From the NCBI RefSeq assembly GCF_900096585.1, contig NZ_FMYH01000001.1, forward strand, positions 744,001 through 808,000: a stretch of 64,000 nucleotides of DNA, given 5' to 3'. Position 1 is the stretch's first letter, and each line of letters begins with the position of its first letter. Below the pieces are notes generated by a model. The model did not search any database and had not been told where the DNA came from. It worked only from the letters and a program-made list of their open reading frames with translations. A program made the position numbers and the translations under genes. This DNA is from Sanguibacter gelidistatuariae (lineage in GTDB: Bacteria > Actinomycetota > Actinomycetes > Actinomycetales > Cellulomonadaceae). Below, one piece after another: positions 34,965-44,044 of this stretch.

Positions 34965-34992
34965 CGTTCGTATCCTCTGGGTGATACGAACG
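34965..34992. promoter_or_regulatory. candidate operator CGTTCGTATC-N8-GATACGAACG
   Basis: A perfect 10-bp inverted repeat with an 8-base spacer lies between the two tandem GNAT genes, upstream of paralogue 1. The size and symmetry suit a TetR-type or similar dimeric repressor. No such regulator gene lies next to it. Confidence 0.6.
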
Positions 34993-35065
34993 CAGCATCA
35001 GACGGGGGCATGGCAGCCGTCCATCGGGCTGACCCGACGTCGTCACTCCCCGCCGCGAGGACAGT

Positions 35066-35626
35066 TCAGTCGAGGTCCTTGCGCAGGACGACGAGCTGGA
35101 GCCCGTCGTGCAGCACGACGATGCCGTCGGCCCCCGGCGGCGGGAACGGCTTGAGGTCCCCGGTCGGCTGGAAGCCGCGGCGCCCGTAATAGGCCAGCAG
35201 CTCGGAGCGGACGTCGAGGACCGTCATCTCGAGGGTCGCCAGCTGCCATTCCTCACGGGCGACGCGCTCCGCCTCGGCGAGGAGCCGGCGTCCCACGCCG
35301 GTGCCCTGATCGCTCGGTCGGACGGCGAAGAGCCCGAAGTACGCGGCGGTCGTCGAGACCTGGGTGACGTGCGCGCAGCCGACGAGTGCCTCGGCCCGCT
35401 CAGCGAGGAGGATCTGGCTCCCGGCACGCTCGATGTCCTTGGCCAGCATTGCCGCGTCGGCGCGCGGACCGCCGACGAGGTGCGCCTCCGTGGTCCACCC
35501 GTCACGGCTCTCGTCCGAGCGGTAGGCGACGTTCACGAGAGCAACGAGGTCAGGGAGGTCGGCGGGTGTCGCGGGGCGGAAGGCGAGCGCGCGGGGGCCG
35601 GAAGGCAGGTGGTCGTCGTGGGGCAC
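35066..35626 (-). CDS. GNAT N-acetyltransferase (tandem paralogue 2)
   Basis: This 186-residue GNAT enzyme shares with paralogue 1 the FRPATxxDxPxxVALV start, WTTEAxL, GLFAVRPxxQGxGxGxxxLAEAERVAR and YxRRGFxxTG segments. It lies upstream of paralogue 1 on the same strand, with the palindrome in the 177-base gap. Substrate is unknown; such standalone GNATs acetylate amino acids or small amines. Confidence 0.83.
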   Translation of the reverse strand: MPHDDHLPSGPRALAFRPATPADLPDLVALVNVAYRSDESRDGWTTEAHLVGGPRADAAMLAKDIERAGSQILLAERAEALVGCAHVTQVSTTAAYFGLFAVRPSDQGTGVGRRLLAEAERVAREEWQLATLEMTVLDVRSELLAYYGRRGFQPTGDLKPFPPPGADGIVVLHDGLQLVVLRKDLD

Positions 35627-35705
35627 GCATCGAGGCTAGCGCGCCGCCGGGTTTCATTGCCGCACCCTCCATCGGCCGCGATGTGGGCGTCAGGCGCCGA
35701 CGACG

Positions 35706-36950
35706 ATGACGGGCGCTACGGTCGACGAGGCGCCACGGTCGGACCGGGGCAGAGAGCAGGCAGCGGTGAGCGAGGGTCAGGTGCAGCGGGTCGACGTGGT
35801 CGTCGTCGGAGGTGGAGTCATGGGCTCGGCCGCAGCGTGGGAGCTCGCGCGCCGAGGGCGCGACGTCGTCCTCCTCGAACGCTTTGGACCGGGGCACGCC
35901 AACGGGGCCTCGCACGGTGCATCGCGGATCTACCGCACGACGTACGGGCAGCCCGAGTACCTCGACCTCGCCCAGGAAGCGCTGGGCCTGTGGCGCGAGC
36001 TCGAGTCGGAGTCTGGCCTCGACATCCTCACCCTCACGGGCGGCGTGAGCCACGGATCGCCGCGGCGAGACGACATCGCTGCGGCCTTCGCGGCCCGGAG
36101 AGTGCCCTATGAGTGGCTGCACCCCGACGCCGCAGCAGAACGATGGCCAGGTCTGCGCTTCGAGGGCTCCGTCCTCCACGAGCCCAGCACCGCCGGTCGT
36201 GTCCACGCGGACCGCGCCGTCGAGGCGTTCCAGGCGGTCGCGGGCGCCCGCGGCGCGCAGGTCCGTCACGACGCGCCTGTCCATAGCATCGTCCCCGTGC
36301 CTGGCGGCGTCCGCGTGAGCAGCGATGCCGGTGAGTTTCTCGCGCAGCACGTCGTGCTCGCGGTCGGGGGATGGGTCAACCGGTTCCTCGGTGCGGCTCT
36401 GGGTGGAGCGGCAGGGCAGGGCCCCGGCTTCGAGCTGCCCGTCGTCGTCACGCAGGAACAGCCCGCGCACTTCCAGCTGCGCGCCGGCGCGCCCGGAGAG
36501 GACGAGTGGCCGAGCTTCACGCACAGCCCGTCGCCTGACCTCCTCGGCCCCGGCCGCACGTGGCCCGCGGAGGCCTACGGCATGGCGACGCCCGGTGAGG
36601 GCATCAAGGTCGGGCTGCACGGCGTCGGCGTCGTCACCGATCCGGACCGGCGCACGTTCCTGGCCGAGCCCGACCGGCTAGCCGTGCTCCAGCGGTACGT
36701 CGAGCAGTGGGTCCCTGGTGTGGACCCGGACGACCTCGTCCCGGTCTCGTGCACCTATACGACGACGCCGGACGAGGACTTCGTGCTCGACCGCGTGGGG
36801 AGGGTCGTCGTCGCGGCCGGGTTCTCGGGGCACGGGTTCAAGTTCGGGCCCGCCATCGGGCGGGTGCTCGCGGACCTGGCGGGCGAAGAGCCGGACGCGC
36901 CGGTCGGCGGGGCCGGGCCTCGATTTGCGCTGCGGAGGCTCGCGGGCTGA
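35706..36950 (+). CDS. N-methyl amino-acid oxidase (sarcosine oxidase / SolA-like), second copy
   Basis: This 414-residue FAD oxidase is a close relative of 26133-27326, with long runs in common such as VVVGGGVMGSAAAW, GASHGASRIYRTTY, VTQEQPAHFxLRAGAPGE and GFSGHGFKF. The covalent-FAD Cys is in CTYTTTPDEDFVLD (about residue 349). GTG 35766 is an alternative start that would give an N-terminus matching the first copy; neither start has a strong ribosome site. It stands apart from the sulfur cluster, so the two copies may differ in substrate or regulation. Confidence 0.85.
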   Translation: MTGATVDEAPRSDRGREQAAVSEGQVQRVDVVVVGGGVMGSAAAWELARRGRDVVLLERFGPGHANGASHGASRIYRTTYGQPEYLDLAQEALGLWRELESESGLDILTLTGGVSHGSPRRDDIAAAFAARRVPYEWLHPDAAAERWPGLRFEGSVLHEPSTAGRVHADRAVEAFQAVAGARGAQVRHDAPVHSIVPVPGGVRVSSDAGEFLAQHVVLAVGGWVNRFLGAALGGAAGQGPGFELPVVVTQEQPAHFQLRAGAPGEDEWPSFTHSPSPDLLGPGRTWPAEAYGMATPGEGIKVGLHGVGVVTDPDRRTFLAEPDRLAVLQRYVEQWVPGVDPDDLVPVSCTYTTTPDEDFVLDRVGRVVVAAGFSGHGFKFGPAIGRVLADLAGEEPDAPVGGAGPRFALRRLAG

Positions 36951-36994
36951 CCGCCTGGTCGGCTGCGACGCCCGTACGTGGCACAATCCAGCCC

Positions 36995-37579
36995 GTGACC
37001 GCTCCCGTGACCGCTCCCGTGACCGACGTGCTCCCGGACGAGTACGAGCCCGCGCGCATCGATCCCGCATGGCTGGCCGCCCTCACCGACAGCACCGCGT
37101 GGCACGCCCCGTCGAACGCCGTCCCCACACCAGTACCGTTCCCACGCCTGGCAACCGGGCCGCTGGGCGACACAGGGACCGCGCCCTTGTTCGACCTCGA
37201 GCACGCGCCGACCGCGTGGTTCTACAACATCGGGCACCAGGTCAGCGATGCCCACGTGAACCCCGCCGGCATGACCCGTGAGCAGCACGACTGGTTCAAT
37301 GTCGACCGCGCGGTGCTGTTCACCCGTGAGAAGCGCGCGATCGCGCACCGCGGCAACCTGCTGCGCCTGTGGCCCGCGCACTCGGACGTGACCGGGGAGT
37401 ACGCCCTGGTCTGTCCGCCGACCGTGACAGGCCCGTACTCCACGTCCACCGTTGACGGGCTCATGGTGGATCTGAGCGCCACCGACCTGCCTGCCGCGGT
37501 CCGCGACGCGATCGTCGCCTCTGCCCGCATGAACACCACGGTCCTGCTGGCCAGGACCATTGACCGGATGTACTCGTGA
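36995..37579 (+). CDS. hypothetical protein, member 1 of a related pair
   Basis: This 194-residue soluble protein is not recognised. Seen: TAWFYNIGHQVSDAHV, a run RAVLFTREKRAIAHRGNLLR followed by LWP, and GEYALVCPPTVTG. The next gene has the same motif order (xxFYxxGHxxSDA, RAVxxRGxxxxxWP, GExxxxxPPTVxG), so the two are tandem paralogues. The start is taken as GTG 36995; three GTGACCGCTCCC-like repeats there give in-frame alternatives 12 bases apart. The stop overlaps the next start (GTGA). Confidence 0.65.
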   Translation: MTAPVTAPVTDVLPDEYEPARIDPAWLAALTDSTAWHAPSNAVPTPVPFPRLATGPLGDTGTAPLFDLEHAPTAWFYNIGHQVSDAHVNPAGMTREQHDWFNVDRAVLFTREKRAIAHRGNLLRLWPAHSDVTGEYALVCPPTVTGPYSTSTVDGLMVDLSATDLPAAVRDAIVASARMNTTVLLARTIDRMYS

Positions 37580-38136
37580 GCTGGCCGACGTACGACCCTG
37601 CACAGCTGGAGTTCCCCGCTGTGACCTGGTGGCAGGGAAAGAGGACCCCGGCGCTCGTGAGCCAGGAATACGAGCCGTTCCCCGGTCGGGTCCTCGCCCC
37701 GATCCCCGCAGTGTTCCCCGTGCTCGACCTCCTCGGGGTCGTGACCCCGTCGGCGGCGCTGCTCGATGTGACGCACACGCAGACGGCACTGTTCTACGTC
37801 AGCGGGCACGCGATCAGCGACGCGGTCCTCGACGGCGAGGTGCGCGACCAGGACCTCCTCGACCTTGAGGAAGCCCACCGGTCCGGGCCGGTGACCGCCT
37901 ACGACAAGCGGGCGGTCGTCGCGCGCGGTCGGGTCCAGCAGTACTGGCCCCGCGCGCGCGGGTCCGGTGAGTTCTTGACATTCTTCGTCCCGCCCACTGT
38001 GCACGGCGGTGACGCACTGCGGTTCACCGTGCCCGGGGACCCACGGTGGCAGATACCGGCCGCGGTCGTGCTCAGCGCACGGATGTGCACACCCGTCCTG
38101 GTCGGGTCCCAGGTCGTGGCGCCGCAGACCACGTAG
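37576..38136 (+). CDS. hypothetical protein, member 2 of a related pair
   Basis: This 186-residue protein is a diverged paralogue of 36995-37579. Seen: TALFYVSGHAISDAVL, DKRAVVARGRVQQYWP and GEFLTFFVPPTVHG. The N-terminal third (YDPAQLEFPAVTWWQGKRTP) differs from its partner. The GTG start overlaps the upstream stop by four bases, so the two are coupled and may form a complex. No known family is recognised. The gene is convergent with the esterase; the 113-base gap holds no clear terminator. Confidence 0.65.
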   Translation: MSWPTYDPAQLEFPAVTWWQGKRTPALVSQEYEPFPGRVLAPIPAVFPVLDLLGVVTPSAALLDVTHTQTALFYVSGHAISDAVLDGEVRDQDLLDLEEAHRSGPVTAYDKRAVVARGRVQQYWPRARGSGEFLTFFVPPTVHGGDALRFTVPGDPRWQIPAAVVLSARMCTPVLVGSQVVAPQTT

Positions 38137-38249
38137 CCGCGCCGCGCCCCGACGGCGCCACGCGGATACGAGGTTGCGGCCGCCCGAGCACGCTCACTCG
38201 GTCACGACGTACGACACGCCCTCGAGGAGACCGGACCTTACAGCGCTCG

Positions 38250-39068
38250 CTAGAAGCCCGATGCCGAGATCCACCGGACGAACGCCGCGAACCAGTCGTC
38301 CGACGGCGCCCCCTGTGGACGCGCACCGAAACCGTGCCCGCCGCGGGAGTAGGCGTGCGCCTCGACCGGTGCCCCGGCGTGGCGCCAGGCGTCGTAGAGG
38401 CGCATCGCGGAGTCGATGATCGTGTCGCCGAGCCCGTCGTCGGTGGCCCACGCGAGGAACATCGGGGGAGCAGGGGCAGGGACCACAACCTCGCCCCACC
38501 ACGCCGGGTACACGGGTGCGACGAAGGACGGACGGTCCCCGTCGGCCCCGTCGAGCGTCGTGGCGAGGGCGACAAAGCCCCCGGCCGAGAAGCCGACCAT
38601 GCCGACCTTGTCCGGGTCGAGGCCCCACGCGCCGGCGTTCTCGCGCACGGTCGCCAGCGCCGCGGCGCCGTCGTCGCGGGCTGGCTTGCGGCGTCCCTCC
38701 GAGATCTCCGCGAGGATGGCGTGGTCGGAGAATATGTGGCTCATCAGCTTCTCGACTGCGCTCTCATCCACGGGCGTGGGGACGAGTCGGTACTGAAGCA
38801 CAAAGGCTGCGATCCCCTGCTCGGCAAGGCGCTGCGCCACGTTCACGCCCTCGTTGTCCACGGCGAGGAAGTGCAGAGCGCCGCCGGGCACGACGACCAC
38901 GCTGACCCCGGTCCGGGTCGCAGGGTCGGGGAGGAAGGGGGTGAGAGTGGGGATGGTGACGTTGCGCAGCATCCGATCCTGGCCGGCCGGATCCCCCTCG
39001 TCGGCGCGCATGATCGCGGCATCGGTGAGGTCGGGGAAGTCCAGGACGATGGGGTCAAGACGCTGCAC
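38250..39068 (-). CDS. alpha/beta-hydrolase, esterase/acetylesterase-like
   Basis: This 272-residue hydrolase has VVVVPGGALHFLA (oxyanion-hole region), GMVGFSAGGF with nucleophile Ser161, an Asp pair in WATDDG near 210, and His245 in SRGGHGFG, a complete triad. The fold type resembles the BD-FAE/acetylxylan-esterase-like group. The GTG at 39068 is preceded by AAGGAG. The reading frame continues far upstream, but that part is antisense to the acyl-CoA synthetase gene and is shadow. Confidence 0.85.
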   Translation of the reverse strand: MQRLDPIVLDFPDLTDAAIMRADEGDPAGQDRMLRNVTIPTLTPFLPDPATRTGVSVVVVPGGALHFLAVDNEGVNVAQRLAEQGIAAFVLQYRLVPTPVDESAVEKLMSHIFSDHAILAEISEGRRKPARDDGAAALATVRENAGAWGLDPDKVGMVGFSAGGFVALATTLDGADGDRPSFVAPVYPAWWGEVVVPAPAPPMFLAWATDDGLGDTIIDSAMRLYDAWRHAGAPVEAHAYSRGGHGFGARPQGAPSDDWFAAFVRWISASGF

Positions 39069-39158
39069 TGATGCTCCTTGTGATCGGTCGGGTTCGTGCC
39101 TCTCCGCAGTGCTAGCGTCAGTCGCTGAGACGACGCGCCAAACGGAAGAGGCACCAAC

Positions 39159-40832
39159 ATGCTGGTCGGGCTGCACACGGACTACCTCACGGAGGACCTG
39201 GCCGACGACGGCCACCCGCTCTCCTTCTCCCTCGACTGCCCGCCCGGTTTCAACTTCGCCTATGACGTCGTCGACCGTCTCGGAACCGAGACTCCGGACC
39301 GCCGGGCCCTGCGCTGGTGCAACGACGACGGCGAACGCCACGACTACACCTTCGGAGACATCCAGCGCCTGAGCGACCAGGCCGCCTCGTACTTCCTCTC
39401 CCAAGGCATCCGCAAGGGCGACCGCGTCCTGCTCATCCTCAAGCGGCACGCGCAGTTCTGGTGGGCCATCACCGCGCTGCACAAGATCGGCGCGGTCGCG
39501 GTCCCGGCGACCAACCAGCTGCTGCGCTACGACCTCGTCTTCCGGCTCAACGAGGCGAACGTGACCGCGGTCGTGTCCACCCTCGAGGGCGACGTCGCGG
39601 CGGAGGTCGACGCGGCGCAGGAGGAGACGGGCCGGACTCTCGTGAAGATCGGCGTGCGCGGCGCCCGCGACGGCTGGGAAGATCTCGACGCCGGGATGGC
39701 CGCGGCGGCGCCCTTCGTCCGCCCCACCGATGAAGACCTGCCCACGGTCGACGACGCCATGCTGCTGTACTTCACCTCGGGCACGACCGCCCAGCCGAAG
39801 ATGGTCGTCCACGACTACTCCTACCCGATCGCGCACATCGCCACGGCGAAGTATTGGCACAAGGTCGATCCCGAGGGGCTGCACCTGACGCTGTCGGAGA
39901 CCGGCTGGGCCAAGTCCGTGTGGGGCAAGCTGTACGGCCAGTGGTTCATGGAGACGTGCGTCGACGTCTACGACTTCGACCGCTTCGACGCCACCCGCCT
40001 GCTCGAGCACCTGCAGGATGCCAAGGTCACCTCGTTCTGCGCGGCCCCGACCGTCTACCGGTTCCTCATCACCCAGGACCTCTCCAGCTACGACCTCTCC
40101 GCCCTGCAGCACTGCACGATCGCGGGCGAGGCGATGAACCCGGTCGTCTACGAGACGTTCCGGGAGAAGACCGGGCTCGAGCTCAAGGAGGGCTACGGGC
40201 AGACGGAGATGACCCTCGCCGTCGTGACCAACTACTGGGAGCCGACCAAGGCCGGCTCGATGGGTACGCCGTCGCCGGGCTACGACGTCGTCCTGCTCAC
40301 CGAGGATGGCACCGAGGCGGGCATCGACGAGGATGGCGAGATCTGCATCCGCATCTCCGGTGCCAAGCCGATCGGGTTGTTCACCGGCTACGACGGCGAC
40401 CCGGCCACGACCGCCGCGGTGTGGCACGACGGGATCTATCACACGCACGACCTGGCCCGTCGGGACGCCGATGGCTACTTCTGGTACGTCGGTCGCAACG
40501 ACGACATGATCAAGACCTCCGGCTACCGGGTGGGCCCCTTCGAGGTGGAGAGTGTCGTCATGGCCCACCCGGCCGTCATGGAGTGCGCGATCACAGGTGC
40601 CCCCGACGAGGTCCGCGGCACCGTCATCAAGGCGACCATCGTCCTTGCGGCCGGCTACGAGCCCTCCGCCGAGCTGGTCAAGGACATCCAGGACTTCGTC
40701 AAGCACCGCACGGCACCCTACAAGTACCCGCGCCAGATCGAGTTCGTCGACGCGATGCCGACGACGATCTCCGGGAAGATCCGCCGCGTCGTCATCCGCG
40801 AGCGGTCGAAGGGCGACGCCGGGGAGCGGTAG
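39159..40832 (+). CDS. acyl-CoA synthetase (AMP-dependent, medium-chain type)
   Basis: This 557-residue ANL-family enzyme activates a carboxylic acid to its acyl-CoA via an acyl-AMP. Seen: the P-loop YFTSGTTAQPKMV near residue 204, GYGQTE near 345, the hinge VGRNDDMIKTSGYRVGPFEV and the C-terminal catalytic Lys in TTISGKIRR near 539. Overall layout resembles medium-chain (ACSM-like) synthetases. It is divergent from the esterase with 90 bases between starts, so an ester-derived acid could be its substrate; this is inference. Confidence 0.9.
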   Translation: MLVGLHTDYLTEDLADDGHPLSFSLDCPPGFNFAYDVVDRLGTETPDRRALRWCNDDGERHDYTFGDIQRLSDQAASYFLSQGIRKGDRVLLILKRHAQFWWAITALHKIGAVAVPATNQLLRYDLVFRLNEANVTAVVSTLEGDVAAEVDAAQEETGRTLVKIGVRGARDGWEDLDAGMAAAAPFVRPTDEDLPTVDDAMLLYFTSGTTAQPKMVVHDYSYPIAHIATAKYWHKVDPEGLHLTLSETGWAKSVWGKLYGQWFMETCVDVYDFDRFDATRLLEHLQDAKVTSFCAAPTVYRFLITQDLSSYDLSALQHCTIAGEAMNPVVYETFREKTGLELKEGYGQTEMTLAVVTNYWEPTKAGSMGTPSPGYDVVLLTEDGTEAGIDEDGEICIRISGAKPIGLFTGYDGDPATTAAVWHDGIYHTHDLARRDADGYFWYVGRNDDMIKTSGYRVGPFEVESVVMAHPAVMECAITGAPDEVRGTVIKATIVLAAGYEPSAELVKDIQDFVKHRTAPYKYPRQIEFVDAMPTTISGKIRRVVIRERSKGDAGER

Positions 40833-40855
40833 TCAGAGCCTGCAGCGCAAGAGGC

Positions 40856-40879
40856 CTATGCAAAGATTTCTTTGCATAG
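40856..40879. promoter_or_regulatory. candidate ArsR-family operator CTATGCAAAGA-TT-TCTTTGCATAG
   Basis: The arms of 11 bp are perfect around TT. AT-rich TGCAAAGA/TCTTTGCA palindromes are typical binding sites of HTH_20/ArsR-type regulators. It lies 14 bases before the start of the ArsR gene, so autorepression of the ArsR-MFS operon is likely. It stands out strongly from the local GC content. Confidence 0.8.
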
Positions 40880-40893
40880 ATACCGTGGCGATC

Positions 40894-41526
40894 ATGACCG
40901 ACACCACGCCGCAGCAGGACGTCCCGACCGCAGCCGAGGAGCGCCGCCGCGCAGACCGCGTGCTCGACACCGGCGCGCTCCGGGCGCTCGCCCACCCGCT
41001 GCGCGTGAAGATCTACGACATCCTCAGCCAGTACGGTCCGCAGACGGCGAGCTCGCTCGCTGCGCAGCTGGGCGAGTCGAGCGGCGCGACGAGCTATCAC
41101 CTGCGTGCGCTCGCCAAGCACGCGCTCATCGAGGAGTGCCCCGATCGCGGCACCGGCCGCGAGCGGTGGTGGCAGCGTCCGGTCGGCGGCGTGACCTTCG
41201 CGAATGAGGAGGCGCTCAAGACGCCGGCGGGCCGGTCGGTCACTCAGATCGTCATGAACGAGTTCTTCCGCAACCGCCACGACCAGCTCATGGCGTACAT
41301 CGACTCCGGGATCGTCAACCACGGCGGGCCGTGGGACGACGCCGCGCTGATCTCCACCGCAAGCGCGCGCCTCACCCCCGAGCAGAGCAAAGAGCTCTCG
41401 CTCAAGATCATGACGCTGATCGACGACGCCGTGGCGACCTACCGCGACCAGACCGGCGACGACGTGCGGCCCGTGACCATCCGGGCGGACATCTTCCCGC
41501 TCCCCGACCTGGGCGGACCCTCGTGA
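40894..41526 (+). CDS. ArsR-family winged-helix transcriptional regulator
   Basis: This 210-residue regulator has an HTH_20/ArsR-type winged helix at about 25-110 ([49 protein letters not shown]) and a C-terminal helical part. No Cys metal-binding motif is seen in the recognition region, so metals are unlikely to be the ligand. The ATG at 40894 is used because the palindrome lies just upstream. Its stop overlaps the MFS start (GTGA), a common regulator-exporter arrangement. Confidence 0.9.
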   Translation: MTDTTPQQDVPTAAEERRRADRVLDTGALRALAHPLRVKIYDILSQYGPQTASSLAAQLGESSGATSYHLRALAKHALIEECPDRGTGRERWWQRPVGGVTFANEEALKTPAGRSVTQIVMNEFFRNRHDQLMAYIDSGIVNHGGPWDDAALISTASARLTPEQSKELSLKIMTLIDDAVATYRDQTGDDVRPVTIRADIFPLPDLGGPS

Positions 41527-42872
41527 ACGCCGTCTCCGAGGCGGTCGGGGTCTCAAAGCGGCTCAAGCGCCCGCCCCTGGGTCGTGACTTCGGGAGGCTC
41601 TGGACTGCCGCCGCCTTCAGCAACCTCGCCGACGGCCTCGGCCGCACCGCGGTGCCGCTGATCGCCACGACCCTGACCCGTGACCCGCTCGCGATCGCCG
41701 CGCTCGGCGCCATCGCCTACGTGCCCTGGCTCGTCTTCGGGCTGCCCGCAGGCATGATCGTCGACCGCTTCGACAGGCGCTGGATCATGGCAGGTGCCAA
41801 CGCGCTGCGCGGCGGGACGGCCCTCGTGCTCGCCATGATGACGGTGACCGGCTCCCTCACGATCTGGAGCCTCCTCGCGGGGGCGCTCGTCTTCGGCCTG
41901 GGGGAGACCCTCTTCGACAACGCCACGAATGCGGTGGTCCCCGCGCTCGTGGAGAGCCGCTCCCTCGACCGCGCGAACGGCTTCATGCAGGCCGCGCAGG
42001 TCACGATCGACAGCTTCGTCGCGCAGCCGATCGCAGGGGTGCTCTTCGCGGTGTCGATGGCCCTGCCGCTGTGGGTCGGCGCCGCCGGCTACGTGATCCC
42101 CGTCATCCTCGCGATCTTCCTCCCGCTCTCCGCCGCCCGCCCGCTCCGCCGGACGTCCGCCGCAGCCCCGCCCGCACCCGACGCGCCGGTCACGACCGAT
42201 GCCCGACGACGCAAGCCCGGGTCCGCCCGCGAGGCCACCTCCTACCTCTGGCACCACGAGTACCTGCGCGCGATGGTCATCTTCACCTCGGTTCTGGGCT
42301 GCGCCTTCTCCTTTGCCCAGGCACCGACGATCCTGTACTTCCTCGACGAGATGCACGTGAAGCCCGTGGCCATCGGACTGGTCACGGCGGGGATCGGCCT
42401 CGGTGCGCTTGCGGGTTCGCTGGTTGCGCCCACCCTGGTCGCTCGCTTCGGCCGCGGCCCGGTCATGCTCGGCGCCAACATCGCGGCGGGACTGTTCCTC
42501 GTCGGAGTCGGGCTTGCGCCCGAGGTGATCACCGCGGTCGTCGCCTACGCGGGCATGGCCTGCGCCGTCTCGATCTGGAACGTCCCGTGGGGCGCGCTGC
42601 GGCAGGCGATCGTGCCGAACGAGCTCTTCGGCCGGGTGCTCGGCATCATCCGGTCCTTCACGTGGGGACTGTTCCCCTTCGCGACGCTGCTCGGCGGCCT
42701 CGTCGCCCGCCACGACCTCCGGCTGCCCTACCTGATCGCTGCGGTCGTGACGCTCACCTCGACCGCGGTGTCCGTGCGGCTCTTGCTGAGAGCCTCGACG
42801 GGTGCGGGCGGTGCGGGCGGTGCGGGCGGTGCGGAGGTCGCGGGCGCAGCCAACAGCGGCCAGGCGACGTAG
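41523..42872 (+). CDS. MFS transporter, exporter type
   Basis: This 449-residue MFS protein has about 12 membrane segments. Seen: [40 protein letters not shown] in loop 2-3 and [20 protein letters not shown], typical of the enterobactin-exporter-like or macrolide-efflux-like MFS group. The GTG overlaps the ArsR stop. The last ~20 residues are a Gly/Ala low-complexity tail from a GCGGGCGGT repeat (about 42804-42835). Its 3' end overlaps the converging MFS gene by 145 bases. Confidence 0.85.
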   Translation: MNAVSEAVGVSKRLKRPPLGRDFGRLWTAAAFSNLADGLGRTAVPLIATTLTRDPLAIAALGAIAYVPWLVFGLPAGMIVDRFDRRWIMAGANALRGGTALVLAMMTVTGSLTIWSLLAGALVFGLGETLFDNATNAVVPALVESRSLDRANGFMQAAQVTIDSFVAQPIAGVLFAVSMALPLWVGAAGYVIPVILAIFLPLSAARPLRRTSAAAPPAPDAPVTTDARRRKPGSAREATSYLWHHEYLRAMVIFTSVLGCAFSFAQAPTILYFLDEMHVKPVAIGLVTAGIGLGALAGSLVAPTLVARFGRGPVMLGANIAAGLFLVGVGLAPEVITAVVAYAGMACAVSIWNVPWGALRQAIVPNELFGRVLGIIRSFTWGLFPFATLLGGLVARHDLRLPYLIAAVVTLTSTAVSVRLLLRASTGAGGAGGAGGAEVAGAANSGQAT

Positions 42873-44044
42873 ACCGGGATGTAGCGCCACATCACCGCAG
42901 CGCCGAGGACGGTTGCGGCTCCGACGGTGACCGCCGCGACGGACAGCGGCGCGAGCACTGCGATCCCGGCGACGGTCAGGGGGCCGACGAACATCCCGCC
43001 GTCGTGCATGAGGCGCCACGCGCTGAAGAAGGCCGCGCGCGTGGCCGCGGGCGCGACGTCGGCTCCCAACGTCATGATGACCCCGTTGCTCAGTCCGTTG
43101 CCGACCCCGAGGATGAGGGCCACCACCCCGAGCGTGGGAGTTGACGTGGCGAGGGTGAGCAGGAGGTATCCGGCAGCCAGGATGAGTAGGGACGGGACCG
43201 CGATCGCACGCCGCCCCAGGCGGTCCATGAGCAGGCCCGCCGGGTAGGAGACGGCCACGTCGACGGCCGCGCTGACGCCGAAGATCAGGCTGATCGTCAC
43301 CGGGTCGACGCCGAGGTGGTCGGCCCACAGCGGGAGGACCGCCATGCGCGACGCCCGTGCCAGCCCCATGAGCAGCACCCCGACGCCCAGCGTCGCGAGC
43401 AGCCTGCGGTGGGTGACGATCACGTCGCCGAGGGTGACCCGGCGCGAGGACCCGGCCGCGGCGGAGCGGCTGGCGGGGCCGGAGCCGGGGAGGTCGGGCA
43501 GGCGTGCCATGAGGACCGCCGCGAGCAGCACGGCGCCGAGCTGGACGGCGAAGCCGCCCCTTGCGCCCATGGCGTGGATGGCGAGGGCGCCGAGAAACGG
43601 CCCGACGAAGAAGCCGAGCCGCATCATCCCGGCGAGCGTCGACATCGCCCGGGCTCGCCTGGCGAAGGGGATGACCTCGGTGAGGTAGCTCTGGCGCGCC
43701 AGCCCCCACACCGCGTTGGCCAGCCCGGTGATCACGACGCCGGCCCCCAGCAGCCACAGCGTGTCCGCGAACAGGCACAGGGCCACCCCGACGACGCCGA
43801 TCGCGCTGCCGAGGAGGATCGCCCCGCGCTCGCCCAGGCGGACGACGAGCCGCCCCGCGGGGAGGTCACCGATGATGGTGCCCAACCCCGCGAGGGCGAC
43901 GACGAGCCCCGCCACTCCGAGGGACGCGCCCAGGCCACGCGCGGTGAGCGCGATGACCGGGGCGGCTGCCCCCTGCCCGAGGCCGAACATCGCGGCCGGG
44001 AGGTAGACGGTGGCGAAGAGCGACCGCTGCGACGGTGCGCTCAC
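42728..44044 (-). CDS. MFS transporter of the SAM-riboswitch operon
   Basis: This 438-residue MFS protein has about 12 segments. Seen: [20 protein letters not shown] in loop 2-3, and [20 protein letters not shown] in the second half. The GTG at 44044 overlaps the stop of the upstream LLM gene (GTGA). It is third in the riboswitch-controlled operon 46672-42728, so it may import a sulfur compound or export a by-product. The last ~35 residues (Pro/Ala-rich then [11 protein letters not shown]) run into the converging MFS gene. Confidence 0.82.
   Translation of the reverse strand: MSAPSQRSLFATVYLPAAMFGLGQGAAAPVIALTARGLGASLGVAGLVVALAGLGTIIGDLPAGRLVVRLGERGAILLGSAIGVVGVALCLFADTLWLLGAGVVITGLANAVWGLARQSYLTEVIPFARRARAMSTLAGMMRLGFFVGPFLGALAIHAMGARGGFAVQLGAVLLAAVLMARLPDLPGSGPASRSAAAGSSRRVTLGDVIVTHRRLLATLGVGVLLMGLARASRMAVLPLWADHLGVDPVTISLIFGVSAAVDVAVSYPAGLLMDRLGRRAIAVPSLLILAAGYLLLTLATSTPTLGVVALILGVGNGLSNGVIMTLGADVAPAATRAAFFSAWRLMHDGGMFVGPLTVAGIAVLAPLSVAAVTVGAATVLGAAVMWRYIPVYVAWPLLAAPATSAPPAPPAPPAPVEALSKSRTDTAVEVSVTTAAIR

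Noticed and set aside
39069-40706. Upstream extension of the esterase frame, giving an 818-codon ORF
   Set aside because: This part is antisense to the acyl-CoA synthetase gene; the esterase has its own GTG at 39068 with AAGGAG.
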